Positions 1 to 10,300 of a stretch of 64,000 nucleotides of DNA are shown piece after piece. The notes under the pieces were generated by a model, which saw only the letters and a list, made by a program, of their open reading frames with translations, ran no database searches and was not told the origin of the DNA. The stretch covers positions 17,603,097 through 17,667,096 of the forward strand of contig OZ038466.1 of NCBI GenBank assembly GCA_964036295.1, read 5' to 3'. Every line of letters begins with the position of its first letter. Within the stretch, counting starts at the first letter, position 1. The translations under genes were made by a program, and so were the position numbers. This DNA is from Plumapathes pennacea (Eukaryota; Cnidaria; Anthozoa; Antipatharia; Myriopathidae).

Positions 1-61
1 GTTGTTCGCATAAAGTCTTTCCGCAAGTCTCCACGAAGACGATGACGGGCACACAGAACAA

Positions 62-304
62 TCACCATTTCAAAGAGCCCCACTTCTTGGACTGGGCACG
101 TAGAACAGTCAGCCATTCCGAAGAGCCATACTCCTTGGACTGGGGCGGGCGGCCACGATGATTAGTGCACATGTGGCTGAAAAGCGATTCGTCGACACGA
201 ACTATACGGCTGGGAACGCCAAGCTTCACGCAAGAGGGATGTGTTGCAGATTTTCCTGAGAAAGTTGTAAGAATGTCCACGCCCTCTTTGCCACTTATAC
301 CCAC
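62..304 (-). pseudogene. ISXO2-like (Merlin/IS1595-type) transposase remnant, left arm
   Basis: An open frame of about 80 codons contains VRVDESLFSH followed by NHRGRPPQ. This looks like the first catalytic Asp region of ISXO2-like DDE transposases (a DES motif after a short strand, then a Gly-Arg turn), the type found in Merlin transposons. No later Asp/Glu motif can be followed in the same frame and the N-terminal part is missing, so I read it as a fragment. It is followed by a stop soon after a Trp-rich stretch. The other arm has a near-identical copy at 40466-40708. The family call rests on a short motif. Confidence 0.35.
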
Positions 305-767
305 CTGGGGTACAAGCAGAAATAACGGCCGTTGATGATATTAGACTAAATGATGTGAAGTCCCTTATTGAGTGGAAGCTGGACAGCGAGAAGGAGAGCT
401 AAACTCTCCAGGAAATAACCAACGTCATAATTTTTTATTCTAAACCAGGGCTCGGTTGCATAAAACTCCAACGCTCACAACTGTAGGCTGCGTTAAAACA
501 ACAGAAATAATTTAATTTCCATTTGTTATTAACGCCTAGTCCCGGGCGTCAGCGTTTTTATGCAACTGAGCCCAAATGTCAAAGACAGGCGCAGAGTCAA
601 AAGGAGACTCTTACTCTCCTGAAACAATCAGTATTATCAGATATGATCTAATAAAATACACCTGCTGGCTATAACCTGATGCAAATCAATAATCAGATCA
701 CGACATACATGCAGACTTGTACACCCATTCGTTGTCATCATACAGCCCACTGTATACTGTAGGTACT

Positions 768-3741
768 TTAGAAAGACTGGGCTTCTTTGGAGCAGGTCTT
801 TTCACCCAATTTCTCCTCAGGGTCTGCCTGAGTCAAACAAAATAAAACAAAAATAATAGGTATCACAATAAGATAGATAGATATATATTTAAATACTTTA
901 TTTAGACACATAAATCAGAAACTTTACACGTCTTACATAATTCCACTGAAGCTGTGCATCTAAACCAAAAGTAAATTATACTAATTTAAATAGTAAAATC
1001 AGCGATGTATAATAAACTAGCGGGACCTCTTTTTTTTTTCATTTCGAGCATCTCAAATGCAGTTTACAATGTGCGTATACCACTCGACCGTGCGACGAAT
1101 TGCCGATCGACCGACCTGAAAATCTCCCCGTTTTTCGAACATGCGGAAGCATCAGCCCAACATCCAGTCACCTTGACAGCACAAATTCTCTTTTTAAACT
1201 CATTTCCGATTTCTAAAAAAACTGTGGTCGGCACATGAGGCCAATATTTATACTTAGTTTCACTCCATATGGCGTCCATCTTGGATTTTTTTATGAAAAG
1301 GCCTGGGAAAGAGTTAACGGACGGTCGGACGGAAGTGGCTTAGAGTACTATTATATAGACTAGCGGGGCCTCCTTAAAATACGGTAATTGGATATTTTTC
1401 TTTTTTCCTTTGTGAAGTCCATTTCGAGCATCTCGAATGCAGTTTACAGTGTCAAAGTACAAACTTCTCTGTAGTGCGTGTACCACTCGACCGTACCACT
1501 TGACGATTTGCCGATCAATCGACATGAAAATCTCGGCGTTTTTCAAACATAAGGCAGCATCAGCCCGACATTTAGTCACCTGACAGCACAAATTCTCTTT
1601 TTAAACTCATTTCCGATTTCTAAAAGAACTGTGGTCGGCACACGAGGCCATTTACTCCATGTGGCGGCCATCTTAGATTTTTTATGAGGAGGCCTGGGAA
1701 AGAGCGTTACAGACAGAAAGACAGACGGAAGTGGCTCAGCGTATTATTATATAGATACTCTACTTGATAAACTTTAAATCAAAGTACCCAGACTGGCAAA
1801 TCTAAAATGGGCTTAACTAAATTACTATATCTAAAGGATCTCTAACCCATCTTGGAAGATATTTTAACCATGTGCATATAATCATTGCCCATTGTTACAA
1901 GTCAATGCCGTAAATCTTGGACTAGAACTATGGGCCAAGGCAAATCCAATGGCTGCCGTATTGAATGCCAAAAAGATCTCCTTTTGAGATTGACAGGGAT
2001 TCTTGAGCTGCTCTCGGAAATATTGATTTGGCTGGAAACACTATGGCCCGATAACCAAACTGTGATGTGTGGTCTGACATTTTGTGGAACGGAAAATTAG
2101 TTAAGTTGCTGGAAATTCAGTTGTTTTTCTGACAAAGGAGCTGGTCTCTGTGCTCAATTCTGCAGGTTGGAAAGTACACCAGGTCAGTTTAAATTCTATA
2201 TGCTTCTTTCTTTGCTTAAGTTATAAAATGAATGGTTGCGAATCAAGAAAACAGGTTTTTTCCTTAGCAATGTCCAATACAGCTGTATATTTTTTACATT
2301 ACTATAGGGTTATTTAGACGTTACTGTGCTGTATGTGTATGTTATTAAGGGAGTTGTGTAATAATTTTGAGTACTATAGGTGTGTACATCTGAGTTGCAA
2401 GAAAATAAATTCCTAAGATACAGTGGACAAAGTCCATTCAAACACTTAACTACATGAACCTTGGCATGACAAAAACCCTGATATAGCAAACAATATTCTT
2501 CAGCCCTTTACAGCCCAACGTGACCCAAACACATTTCCCCAATCCCTTGGCCTTCATTATATCGAGGTTTCATTTGTAGAGTGGTTGGATGAGCCAACCC
2601 CATGCAGATGTTTTATCAACACTGAGATACTTCCGGATCCTCCTCAGGAGGTTTAGCCTACCAGCTACTTTTCAGACAATGGCATCAATATGTTCATGTC
2701 AGTTCATAGCGGCATCTAAAGACAAACCTTGATATTTAACAAACTCTGATAGTTCCAGTAGTGTTCCTGATAATAATAAAGATCTCCAAATAGGCCCTTC
2801 TTGCCCAGAACACCTCATTTGTATATCATATATTATACTGATATATTTGAAAGCTCAAAATTCCTGGAAACAGGGCTCTGTGTAATTATATTATATATTA
2901 TATTATAAAATACCTAATGTGATTTTATCCATGTTCTGATTGGCTAAATAACAGTGTAAGATGAGAGTATATTTCATGCAGTTGTTATGCAGTTTTTATT
3001 GACTAACTAATTTATAAAAGAAGTCTATAACGAGTTTCTGTGTAATATAGCCTCATCTAAACACTTGGGAAGTTGGGAGATTACTCCAGTAATGGGAAAC
3101 CACTCAGCAGCCTTGTGGTAAACAATATTTTAAACAAACTACATTTACTTCAAGAGCTGCAATATGCAGCTCATCTGGGGAGTTTATGAAAATATATTAG
3201 TATATCATCACATGGCTAAGCATGTCAATGAGTAAGCTCAGCAACACTTCATCCGTGACATGATAGTGATTCATAATACAATTAAGTACATATTAAGTAT
3301 TTTGTTTGTGCTGTGTGTGTACAGTATTGTTCCTCAGAATGTCTCAAAATTTTACCTACAAGTACTACTTTTACTCTTCCACAATACTCTAACACGTTTC
3401 TTATGGTCGGCAAATGCACATCGGCAGGAATCGGCAACAAACATGCCAAAACATTGTATGACAATACCATTCATGTGCAGTACAGTAGAGTCTTTCATAA
3501 TTTTCAACTATTTCTGATCTCTAGATAGAGTACATCAAATTCATATTTAAAGCGTTAACACACCCATGACTTGTGTTTCAGCAATGTATCACTCAAACTT
3601 TAAAAGTTCAATTGTATCGACAAAGATTTAAGGTTTCAAAGGAACTCGAAGGTACAAGGTTTCAAACACGTTTCGCGAACTCACCAGCAATATGACGAGC
3701 CATAAAACCGACCAAAAACACCCAAAAGTAAACAGCGACAT
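768..3741 (-). pseudogene. Broken copy of a small secreted Cys-rich peptide gene, left arm
   Basis: This is the left-arm counterpart of the gene at 41047-44049. Exon 1 (3685-3741) keeps an intact 19-codon signal-peptide-like sequence starting MSLFTFGC and a GTGAGT donor. Exon 2 begins at 827 after a CTCAG acceptor. It differs from the right arm by an 11-base insertion, which brings an in-frame TAA at 768-770 after only 19 residues. The first of the six exon-2 cysteines is also changed (Gly here). The product would be about 38 residues with one of those cysteines. The intron holds two tandem repeats (1013-1757). I infer a pseudogene; an unannotated alternative exon cannot be excluded. Confidence 0.45.
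1013..1757 (+). repeat. Two diverged tandem repeat units of about 370 bp
   Basis: Two consecutive units both begin at an actagcggg(a/g)cct motif. Both carry the same landmarks: a cgagcatctc block, an accactcgaccgt block, a ctctttttaaactcatttcc block and an end motif near ggaagtggct followed by tattatatagac/ata. The unit ends look like the ends of a dispersed element, so this may be two nested or head-to-tail copies. The same pair occurs in the right arm at 41322-42062. No coding function is apparent. Confidence 0.7.
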
Positions 3742-3790
3742 CTCCTTCCAACTTTGTTTTTTTTAAACCGTGGCTTTGTTTATGCACTGT

Positions 3791-4125
3791 TCAACTCGAA
3801 CGAACACATGGGGCGCTGCACAACATCCCCAGTGGAAGTGTTTTAACCTGTTCATCATCGGCTGGCCAATACCAGATGTATGCCTTCTGTCGCAGTCTTA
3901 TGTTGGGCGCTGAATCTTGTCCAATGTCCTCCGCAGCACAGCATCTGGGATAAAAAATCCAGAAAACTTCTCGAAAACGTGAATGTCTGTCCGCCATTGC
4001 TGTTCAAAATTTCCTCCTCGTGCCCAGTCATTCTCTGTCAATATTAAGCTTCCTTCCCGTCGGCCCCAGAAGCACACAGTCCAGGATGGACACAATCCTG
4101 ACCCTTCCACGTTTTTATTTCATTT
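3791..4125 (-). pseudogene. Frameshifted copy of the unknown ORF, left arm
   Basis: This matches the right-arm ORF at 44071-44400. The left copy lacks four bases (ccgg) present in the right arm near 4000 and lacks another in-frame block coding for a few residues, so the frame is split into two overlapping halves. Both halves keep recognisable matching residues (for example CCAAEDIG and NIRLRQK). It ends at a Helitron that begins at 4131. Function unknown. Confidence 0.5.
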
Positions 4126-4130
4126 TATTT

Positions 4131-5648
4131 TCCCCGAACGAAGTGAGGGAAATAATCACGACTCTAATGCATTAATTTGAAAACTCCAAACCTGTCGCCA
4201 TCTCGAAATCTAATGTTCGTGTGTGGGTGTGTGCGATGCGACCTCTTAGGCCAGGTGCCTAAGGCAATTACGTAATCACTGTCGATTATAGATTAACGTC
4301 TCCGCCAGTGTTTTTAAGAAAGATTTGAACGAAGCAACAATTGAACTGCGTTCACGAAAATGAATTTGAAAACTAGAAAACTTGAAACAGAACGGTCTCG
4401 CGAAGCTCGTCTTCAAAAGAGAAGGGAACAGGCACGGGCAAGGCGAAATCGTGAAACGATCGAACAGCGCCAAATACGTCTAGAGAAAAGACGTCAAACA
4501 TGTTATAACCGACAGCATCATGAACGGGATCGTGCCGAAGAAACGGAGCGCAAAGGAAACAGCGCTTGAAAGCAAATCGGGAGCTTCAGACGCCGCTTGT
4601 GTTAAACTCAGATACTTATTCAGAAAGGACAAGCAACAAAGGTTAGTCAGTGGAAATCGAACAATCGCCGTGACAAATATATTCTACCCGTATCTTGTAA
4701 CTCGATCACTGCAAAAATGTATTAGAATCTGTATGTTGATCATTTTCCCTCGAAGTATTGTTTTAATACGCTTCTGTCGCCAGTTTCGGCTACCGTATTC
4801 GCTCAGAGCAATCGGAACTTGGAGTCTTGAATGATTTAGTCAGATGTCTTATTTTTCTGTCAAAACAAAAACTGTAAAGCCTGGTCCTCACTAGCGCATA
4901 TATAAGCATAAGCATAAGCGTAAGAATAAGAGAGCGAAGGAACGGATGTGTTTGATCCTTATGCTTATGCTTGTGTAGCCACTGTCGCTCTCTTATTCTT
5001 ATCCTTATGCTTATGTTTATGCGCTAGTGAGGACCAGGCTTAACAAATGCTGTAATCTGACATGCGGTGATTGCAGAAGAATCGTTCACAAGCCCTTAGA
5101 AGTATCATTAGGTCTGAAGCCCGTGTATAATTTGAAGTAAACCGTTCAAGTTTTGCTTTGATTCTGGGAGAAATCATGCTGTTTGAGCGGGTTCACATAC
5201 AAAACAATTTGAGCTCGTTAAATATGCATGCCTGAGTCTGGAGCATGCAGTCCAGAGTAAAAACAAATCGCACAGGAAACCTATTTAATTGTACTGCCTA
5301 TGAATTCAAAATAGGAAAATCAGCGTTCCTTTTTTCCCGTACTACGACGGCCGACCAACTTTAAAATTTGGGTATTAAATTTTGAGAACGTGCTTGGCAG
5401 ACTGTATGAATTAATTTGACGTGCCGACCGTGGGAAATACGTACTTCGTCACGCAATCGACTCTTTTTTCAACGCAAAAGTATAACACACACCATTCTTT
5501 TTCTCCTTCCTTTGCGTGTAGTACTTGACTTCGAACAAAAGATTGAGTCAACATTTCGGTAAAACAAAGGCTACTCTTGTTGGGAGTACCAAAGTAAAAG
5601 TCCCATCAATGGCAGAGTGAGGGGTATCTGCGATTATCGTATTTCTAG
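4131..5648 (+). mobile_element. Non-autonomous Helitron, left arm only
   Basis: The element runs from TCCCCGAACGAAG to a 3' end of ATTATCGTATTTCTAG, the same two ends seen in the better-defined Helitron at 29566-31454. Helitrons have 5' TC and 3' CTRR ends and no target-site duplication. Just inside the 5' end, codons from 4360 encode an Arg/Glu-rich peptide (MNLKTRKLETERSREARLQK) shared by the other Helitron copies here. This is the N-terminal end of their DUF6570-type protein. The frame is soon broken and no Rep or helicase part remains. A fold-back MITE sits inside at 4877-5041. Confidence 0.8.
4877..5041. mobile_element. Fold-back MITE nested in a Helitron
   Basis: The two ends, aagcctggtcctcactagcg and its reverse complement cgctagtgaggaccaggctt, close a near-perfect palindrome of about 165 bp. 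The inner arms are made of repeats of the type ataagcataagc. There is no coding capacity. It interrupts the Helitron at 4131-5648, so it arrived after, or travelled within, that element. Confidence 0.8.
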
Positions 5649-6030
5649 TAATTTTATATTCGGCTCGGGCCGAAAACTTATCGATACTACTGGAAAGAAT
5701 GCCTTCAAATTTATTAGCAAAATACCAAAACTTGACAGTTGTATCCACAGACAGCCCAAGCTTGGTCTGGGACTAGTGTCGAATTGTGTCAAAATGGCTG
5801 CTATAAGAAAAATGTATGGGAATTTACGCGTGCAGCTTTTCAATCAGCTAATAACGATAAGACACGTCAGCACTTCAACAATAATACTATTTTTTTGAAG
5901 AGTGGCCAGAATAAGTTAAATCGCACAAGGACAACGATGCTGACGCCTGAGCTGACGCCAGCATGTCACGCTTTGCAATGAAATAAAACGAAACTTTCCT
6001 GTATACTTTCTAAATATTGTTGTAGAAAAC

Positions 6031-6203
6031 AAATTCCCACTGGTTTGCCGTGGTGTGGACTCTTATTTACCACGATTTACGTCATCACATGGTCAAAATT
6101 AGTTGCGGACTCACTCGCCTCGTGAGTCCACAACATTTTGACCATGTTATGACGTAAATCGTGGTAAATAAGAGTCCAAATCACGGCAAACCAGTGGAAA
6201 TTT
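6031..6203. repeat. Long palindrome (fold-back element), complete in the left arm
   Basis: The left half (about 6031-6115) containing ggactcttatttaccacgat is mirrored by the right half (about 6120-6203). The whole can fold into one hairpin of about 80 bp per arm. The right arm of the duplication keeps only the first half (46558-46655). Confidence 0.85.
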
Positions 6204-6842
6204 ATTAAATAGCCGCCATTTTGACACAATTCGACACTAGCTACTGCGACTATATAACGTATACATATACAGCTTGTTTGTAGGACAATCATAAAGTTTA
6301 ATTGCGACACTAACGTTCGTGCTGTTAACTATCTTGTTTTCATGAACTCATTTCATTACCGTAAAGTTCAAAAGTGGCGACATCACTACTTTTGGGGGTC
6401 TCTACTTTCAGGTAGCGAAAACGTGTACCAGATGATCGACAAGCATAGGCACACTTTATATTTGAAAGGTTTGTTTGTTTGTTTCACCATCTTTGTCATA
6501 ACAAATTACTGTACATTGGTATATTTAATCGATACAATGGTAGGACTATATTAAACCCTAACAGGCTTTTACAGAGTAGTCCCACTTTATGTAATACTTT
6601 GAGATTATCTTTATAGGTGATCAGTTGGCAGAATTACAACAGAATATATTCTATTCTATGTAATATATTTTTTGGTTGATGAAATAATCATACTAATAAA
6701 GATTAGCTACTTCGCCACGAACAAATAAGAAATAACAAACGTGAAGCTAAAAGTAAAGGTAGTTGTTATTTAACCAAAACAAAACCTATTGTTTTATGGA
6801 TGATTTATAGATATGTAAAGACACGTCTATTAACACGCCGTC

Positions 6843-6897
6843 CCACGTGACCCCCAAGATCGGAAGAATGGCGATAGACGCCCGAATACCCGAGCGG
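6843..6897 (-). pseudogene. Stray fragment of the GPCR TM6 exon, left arm
   Basis: A stretch of about 55 bases closely matches the TM6-coding part of the receptor exon 8861-9115. The shared core is cccaagatcggaagaatg and its translation contains AILPILGVTW. It sits downstream of the receptor stop codon, has no splice sites and is flanked by unrelated sequence. A matching fragment is present in the right arm at 47211-47265, so it predates the duplication. Confidence 0.75.
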
Positions 6898-7029
6898 TAT
6901 GACCAATAGTGTTGCGGAGCCGGAATTACCAAAACTGGCTAAAATTGCGAACATAAACAGTCGAAAAAAAGATCACCGTTGAGCAAAGTTCGTTCGTATT
7001 ACTTCAGTATTTGATGCATGATTCGTGTC

Positions 7030-7255
7030 GTAAACATTTCACAAATTACAAAACACTATCACAAATTATAAAACACCCCCTAATTATGAAACAGTATCAT
7101 AAAAAATGAATCAGTATCACAAAATACGAAACACTTTCAGAAAATACGAAACACTTTCACTAGTTACGAGTCACTATCACAAAATACAAAACACTTACAA
7201 CTACAAAACACTTTTACAAATTATGAAACTAGGCTATCACAAAATACGAAACAAT
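7030..7255. repeat. Degenerate short tandem repeat, acaaaatacgaaacactttc type
   Basis: About ten imperfect copies of an 18-20-base unit of the form cacaaaatacgaaacacttt lie just downstream of the GPCR stop codon. The right arm has the same block at 47398-47605 with fewer or altered units. Probably 3' flanking or 3' UTR sequence; no function is evident. Confidence 0.7.
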
Positions 7256-7335
7256 TTATACAATGGTTAATTAATACAATGATTGGGAGAATCTTCTCTA
7301 TGAATTAAACATAGGTGACCATCCTTGGAATGCTT

Positions 7336-10300
7336 CTATTCTTGTTTCACTTCACTCAGATTCGTTTGACTCACAGCGGCGTTCTCCTCACCAACAGGCT
7401 CCATCTTTAACTCGTTATCTCTGCGTCTACGTTTAGTACCTTGGGTATAAGTTAACAGAAAATTTCAAATAAACCTCTGCATTACCTGCCTCACATATCA
7501 ATGTGTTATATTAGTATTGGTTTGCTTCTTTTAAGAAAAAATTGGTTTGCTTCTTTTATTAAAATAATTCCCAAAGATACATTATTTATAAAGCCATCGC
7601 CGCCACGCTGGTTCCGATAAATCTAACGACTGAAGCGTGATTCTTCGACTCTGACATACAAACAGAAAAACGTAATTTGCGCGTTCTATGTTTGGTGTAG
7701 ACACTTTTTTGAACTTATACAAAACACGCCGTTTAATTGAGTCACGTGCCTTACCTATTGTAAGACGCTGATCCTTTATCTTTTTTCTCTCGTCTGCCCA
7801 GCGTTTGATGGCGTCATGAATCTGCGGCGGATAAACGTGATTTTTGTAACTTTTTTTCTCATTCTCAATAGCTTGTGTTCAACGTTATTTCTACGATAAA
7901 TTTATTGTAAAACCCAATAGAAACTTGAATTATCAAACAAGGACAAGACTAGCGTGCAAGCACGCCAACACCAATCTCGCGGTACCAAAACTAACACTAG
8001 AAGCTATTGCCATCATCAGCACCATCACCACCACCACCATTTTCATCATCACCATCACCATCACCACCACCACCATACCATCACCATCATCACCATCATC
8101 ATCATCATCACCATCACCATCACCATCATCATCATCACCTTCACCACCACCATCATCACCACCACCATCACCATCATCATCAACATCGTCATCATCATCC
8201 CCATCACCATCACCATCATCATCACCATCACCATCATCATCACCATCATCATCATCATCACCATCACCATCATCACCAACATCACCATCATCATCATTAC
8301 CATAACCATCACCATTATCACCATCGTCATCATCACCTTCACCATCACCATCACTATCAACACCTGGCATCATCACCATTATCATCACCATCACCATCAT
8401 CACCATCACCATCACTATCACTATCACTATCACCATCACCATTATCAGCATCATTGCCATCATCAGTCATCACCATAAGCATAAGCATAACCATCACCAT
8501 TATCACCATCGTCATCATCACCATCATCATCACCATCACCATCACTATCATCACCTGGCATCACCATCATCATCATCACCATAGCCATAACCATAACCAT
8601 AACCATAACCATCACCATTATCACCATCATCATCATCACCTTCACCATCACCATCACTACCAACACCTGGCATCATCACCATTATCGTCACCATCAGCAT
8701 CACTATAACAGTTACTATCACCATCACCAACAGTTGTGCAGTATCACCAATATTAACACCAACACCAGTATTCTAAACGAACTAAAGACATATTTTTAGA
8801 ATTTTCCGTAGCAATCAATTGTGAATAAATAACCCAATACGTGTTAACTCCTGTACTGACCTTCCTGTTCAATACACAATGGAAGATGAAGATCAGAAGT
8901 CCTTGAAGAGAATTTAGAATGGTGAAGATGTATTTAAACGCAAGCGTATCTACGTTGAACCCGAGTAAGCCGAACACCCACGTTACCCCCAAGATCGGAA
9001 GAATGACGGCAGACGCCCGAATACCCGAGTGGATCTTGTCCACGCGATTTTTATTTCGCTCTGCTCTCGTACTTGCCCTTTCCCGATGGACCAAAATAAA
9101 GACGACGATATTCACCTGAAAACAGGAAATTAGTGTAGGATAGAGATTAGTAAGAATTAAACCGAGTGTTTGTGTACTAATAGGAGAAGAGAAGATCAAG
9201 AAAAGGTAAAATAGAGGGTAACTAGACAAAACACAACCAAAAAAGAGAGGCAATAAGTCACTTACACTGAACACTAAAAGAAGACAAAGAAGAAACAAAC
9301 TAAGAACAGAGGAACAAGACAAGAGCGAGGTCCACGAGAAGAATAACTGACCAGAATGACAGCAGATGCTGGACCTATGAAAGCCCATATGAGCCCACTG
9401 TCAGTCGTAAGCCAGCAGATGTCTGCCGTACCGTAGCCTGCGGTTTGGGTAGCACCCAGGGACACTGCGACAACTATGGCGGGGAAACCTGCCCGAGATT
9501 TGCGAGATAATGGCATATTAGAGACACATTTTGAATAAGGTCCAAGGGCAACTAAACTATGAACTGAAAGTTAGACAGAAAGAACGCGTTCTATTACACA
9601 ATAAATCCTTCTATAAGGTTGCTTTTCGTGCCAGCGAATATTAAAACATACATTTCGATGAACAGCTTGCCTTATGATTGGTGGATTTTGATATCGCGTT
9701 CAATTATTTATCTGTTCTCGGCACAAAATACCATTTGTTTCCGCTTCAAATATAACACACAGTTATAATCATAACTCACCCCAACCGATGGCGTAGAAAT
9801 ACTTAGGAGTTTCTTGGGCGCCTCCCACAGTCATTTTCATCACGGCAATATAGAGAAGAATTCCTTCACACAACATCCAAGAGAACATTGCCAACAGAGA
9901 GTAGTGAAGCAGAGCAGCGACAACTGTGCAACGTGCCTGCAAGGACCGTAATAAAACTGAATATTCTCTATCACACTTCAGAGAAACTACAATTACCGTA
10001 AATTTTCGAAGCGCCCGGGGCGTGTATTTCAATTTTAGCCTTAGGCGGGGGCGCTTATTCGAAGGGGCCAGATGGTAATTTATTTTTGTAATGCGTAAAA
10101 TTTGTAAATAAACAACAACAGTATAAACGTGAGCTGTTCGCTAGTTCTAATAGCGACACACGTGAACACCGTGACGTTACGTCAATTTTCCTGGTGTTGA
10201 TTTATTATTTTGTGCAAAAAGAACAAATATGAGGGAGAGGAAAGGAGGAGACTGGAGCTTAAGCAAACTAGGACGACGACGGCAACGCGAGGAACCAGGA

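Noticed and set aside
3260..3517. Short hydrophobic open frame conserved at 43571-43771
   Set aside because: The similarity only reflects the segmental duplication. The frames differ after about 35 codons and no splice sites or signal-peptide logic support a gene.
5617..5981. Plus-strand open frames near 5.6-6.0 kb repeated near 46.0-46.8 kb
   Set aside because: They cross a Helitron border in the left arm and differ in frame between arms; no splice signals or protein-like conservation.
7030..7255. A CRISPR-like array of short spaced repeats
   Set aside because: Units are imperfect and contiguous with no uniform spacers, and the DNA is clearly animal.
7925..8708. Long open frames rich in His, Ser/Pro, Met/Val or Asp
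   Set aside because: They come from the CAT/CAC microsatellite, which is open in every frame on both strands. No start context, splice sites or conservation beyond the repeat.
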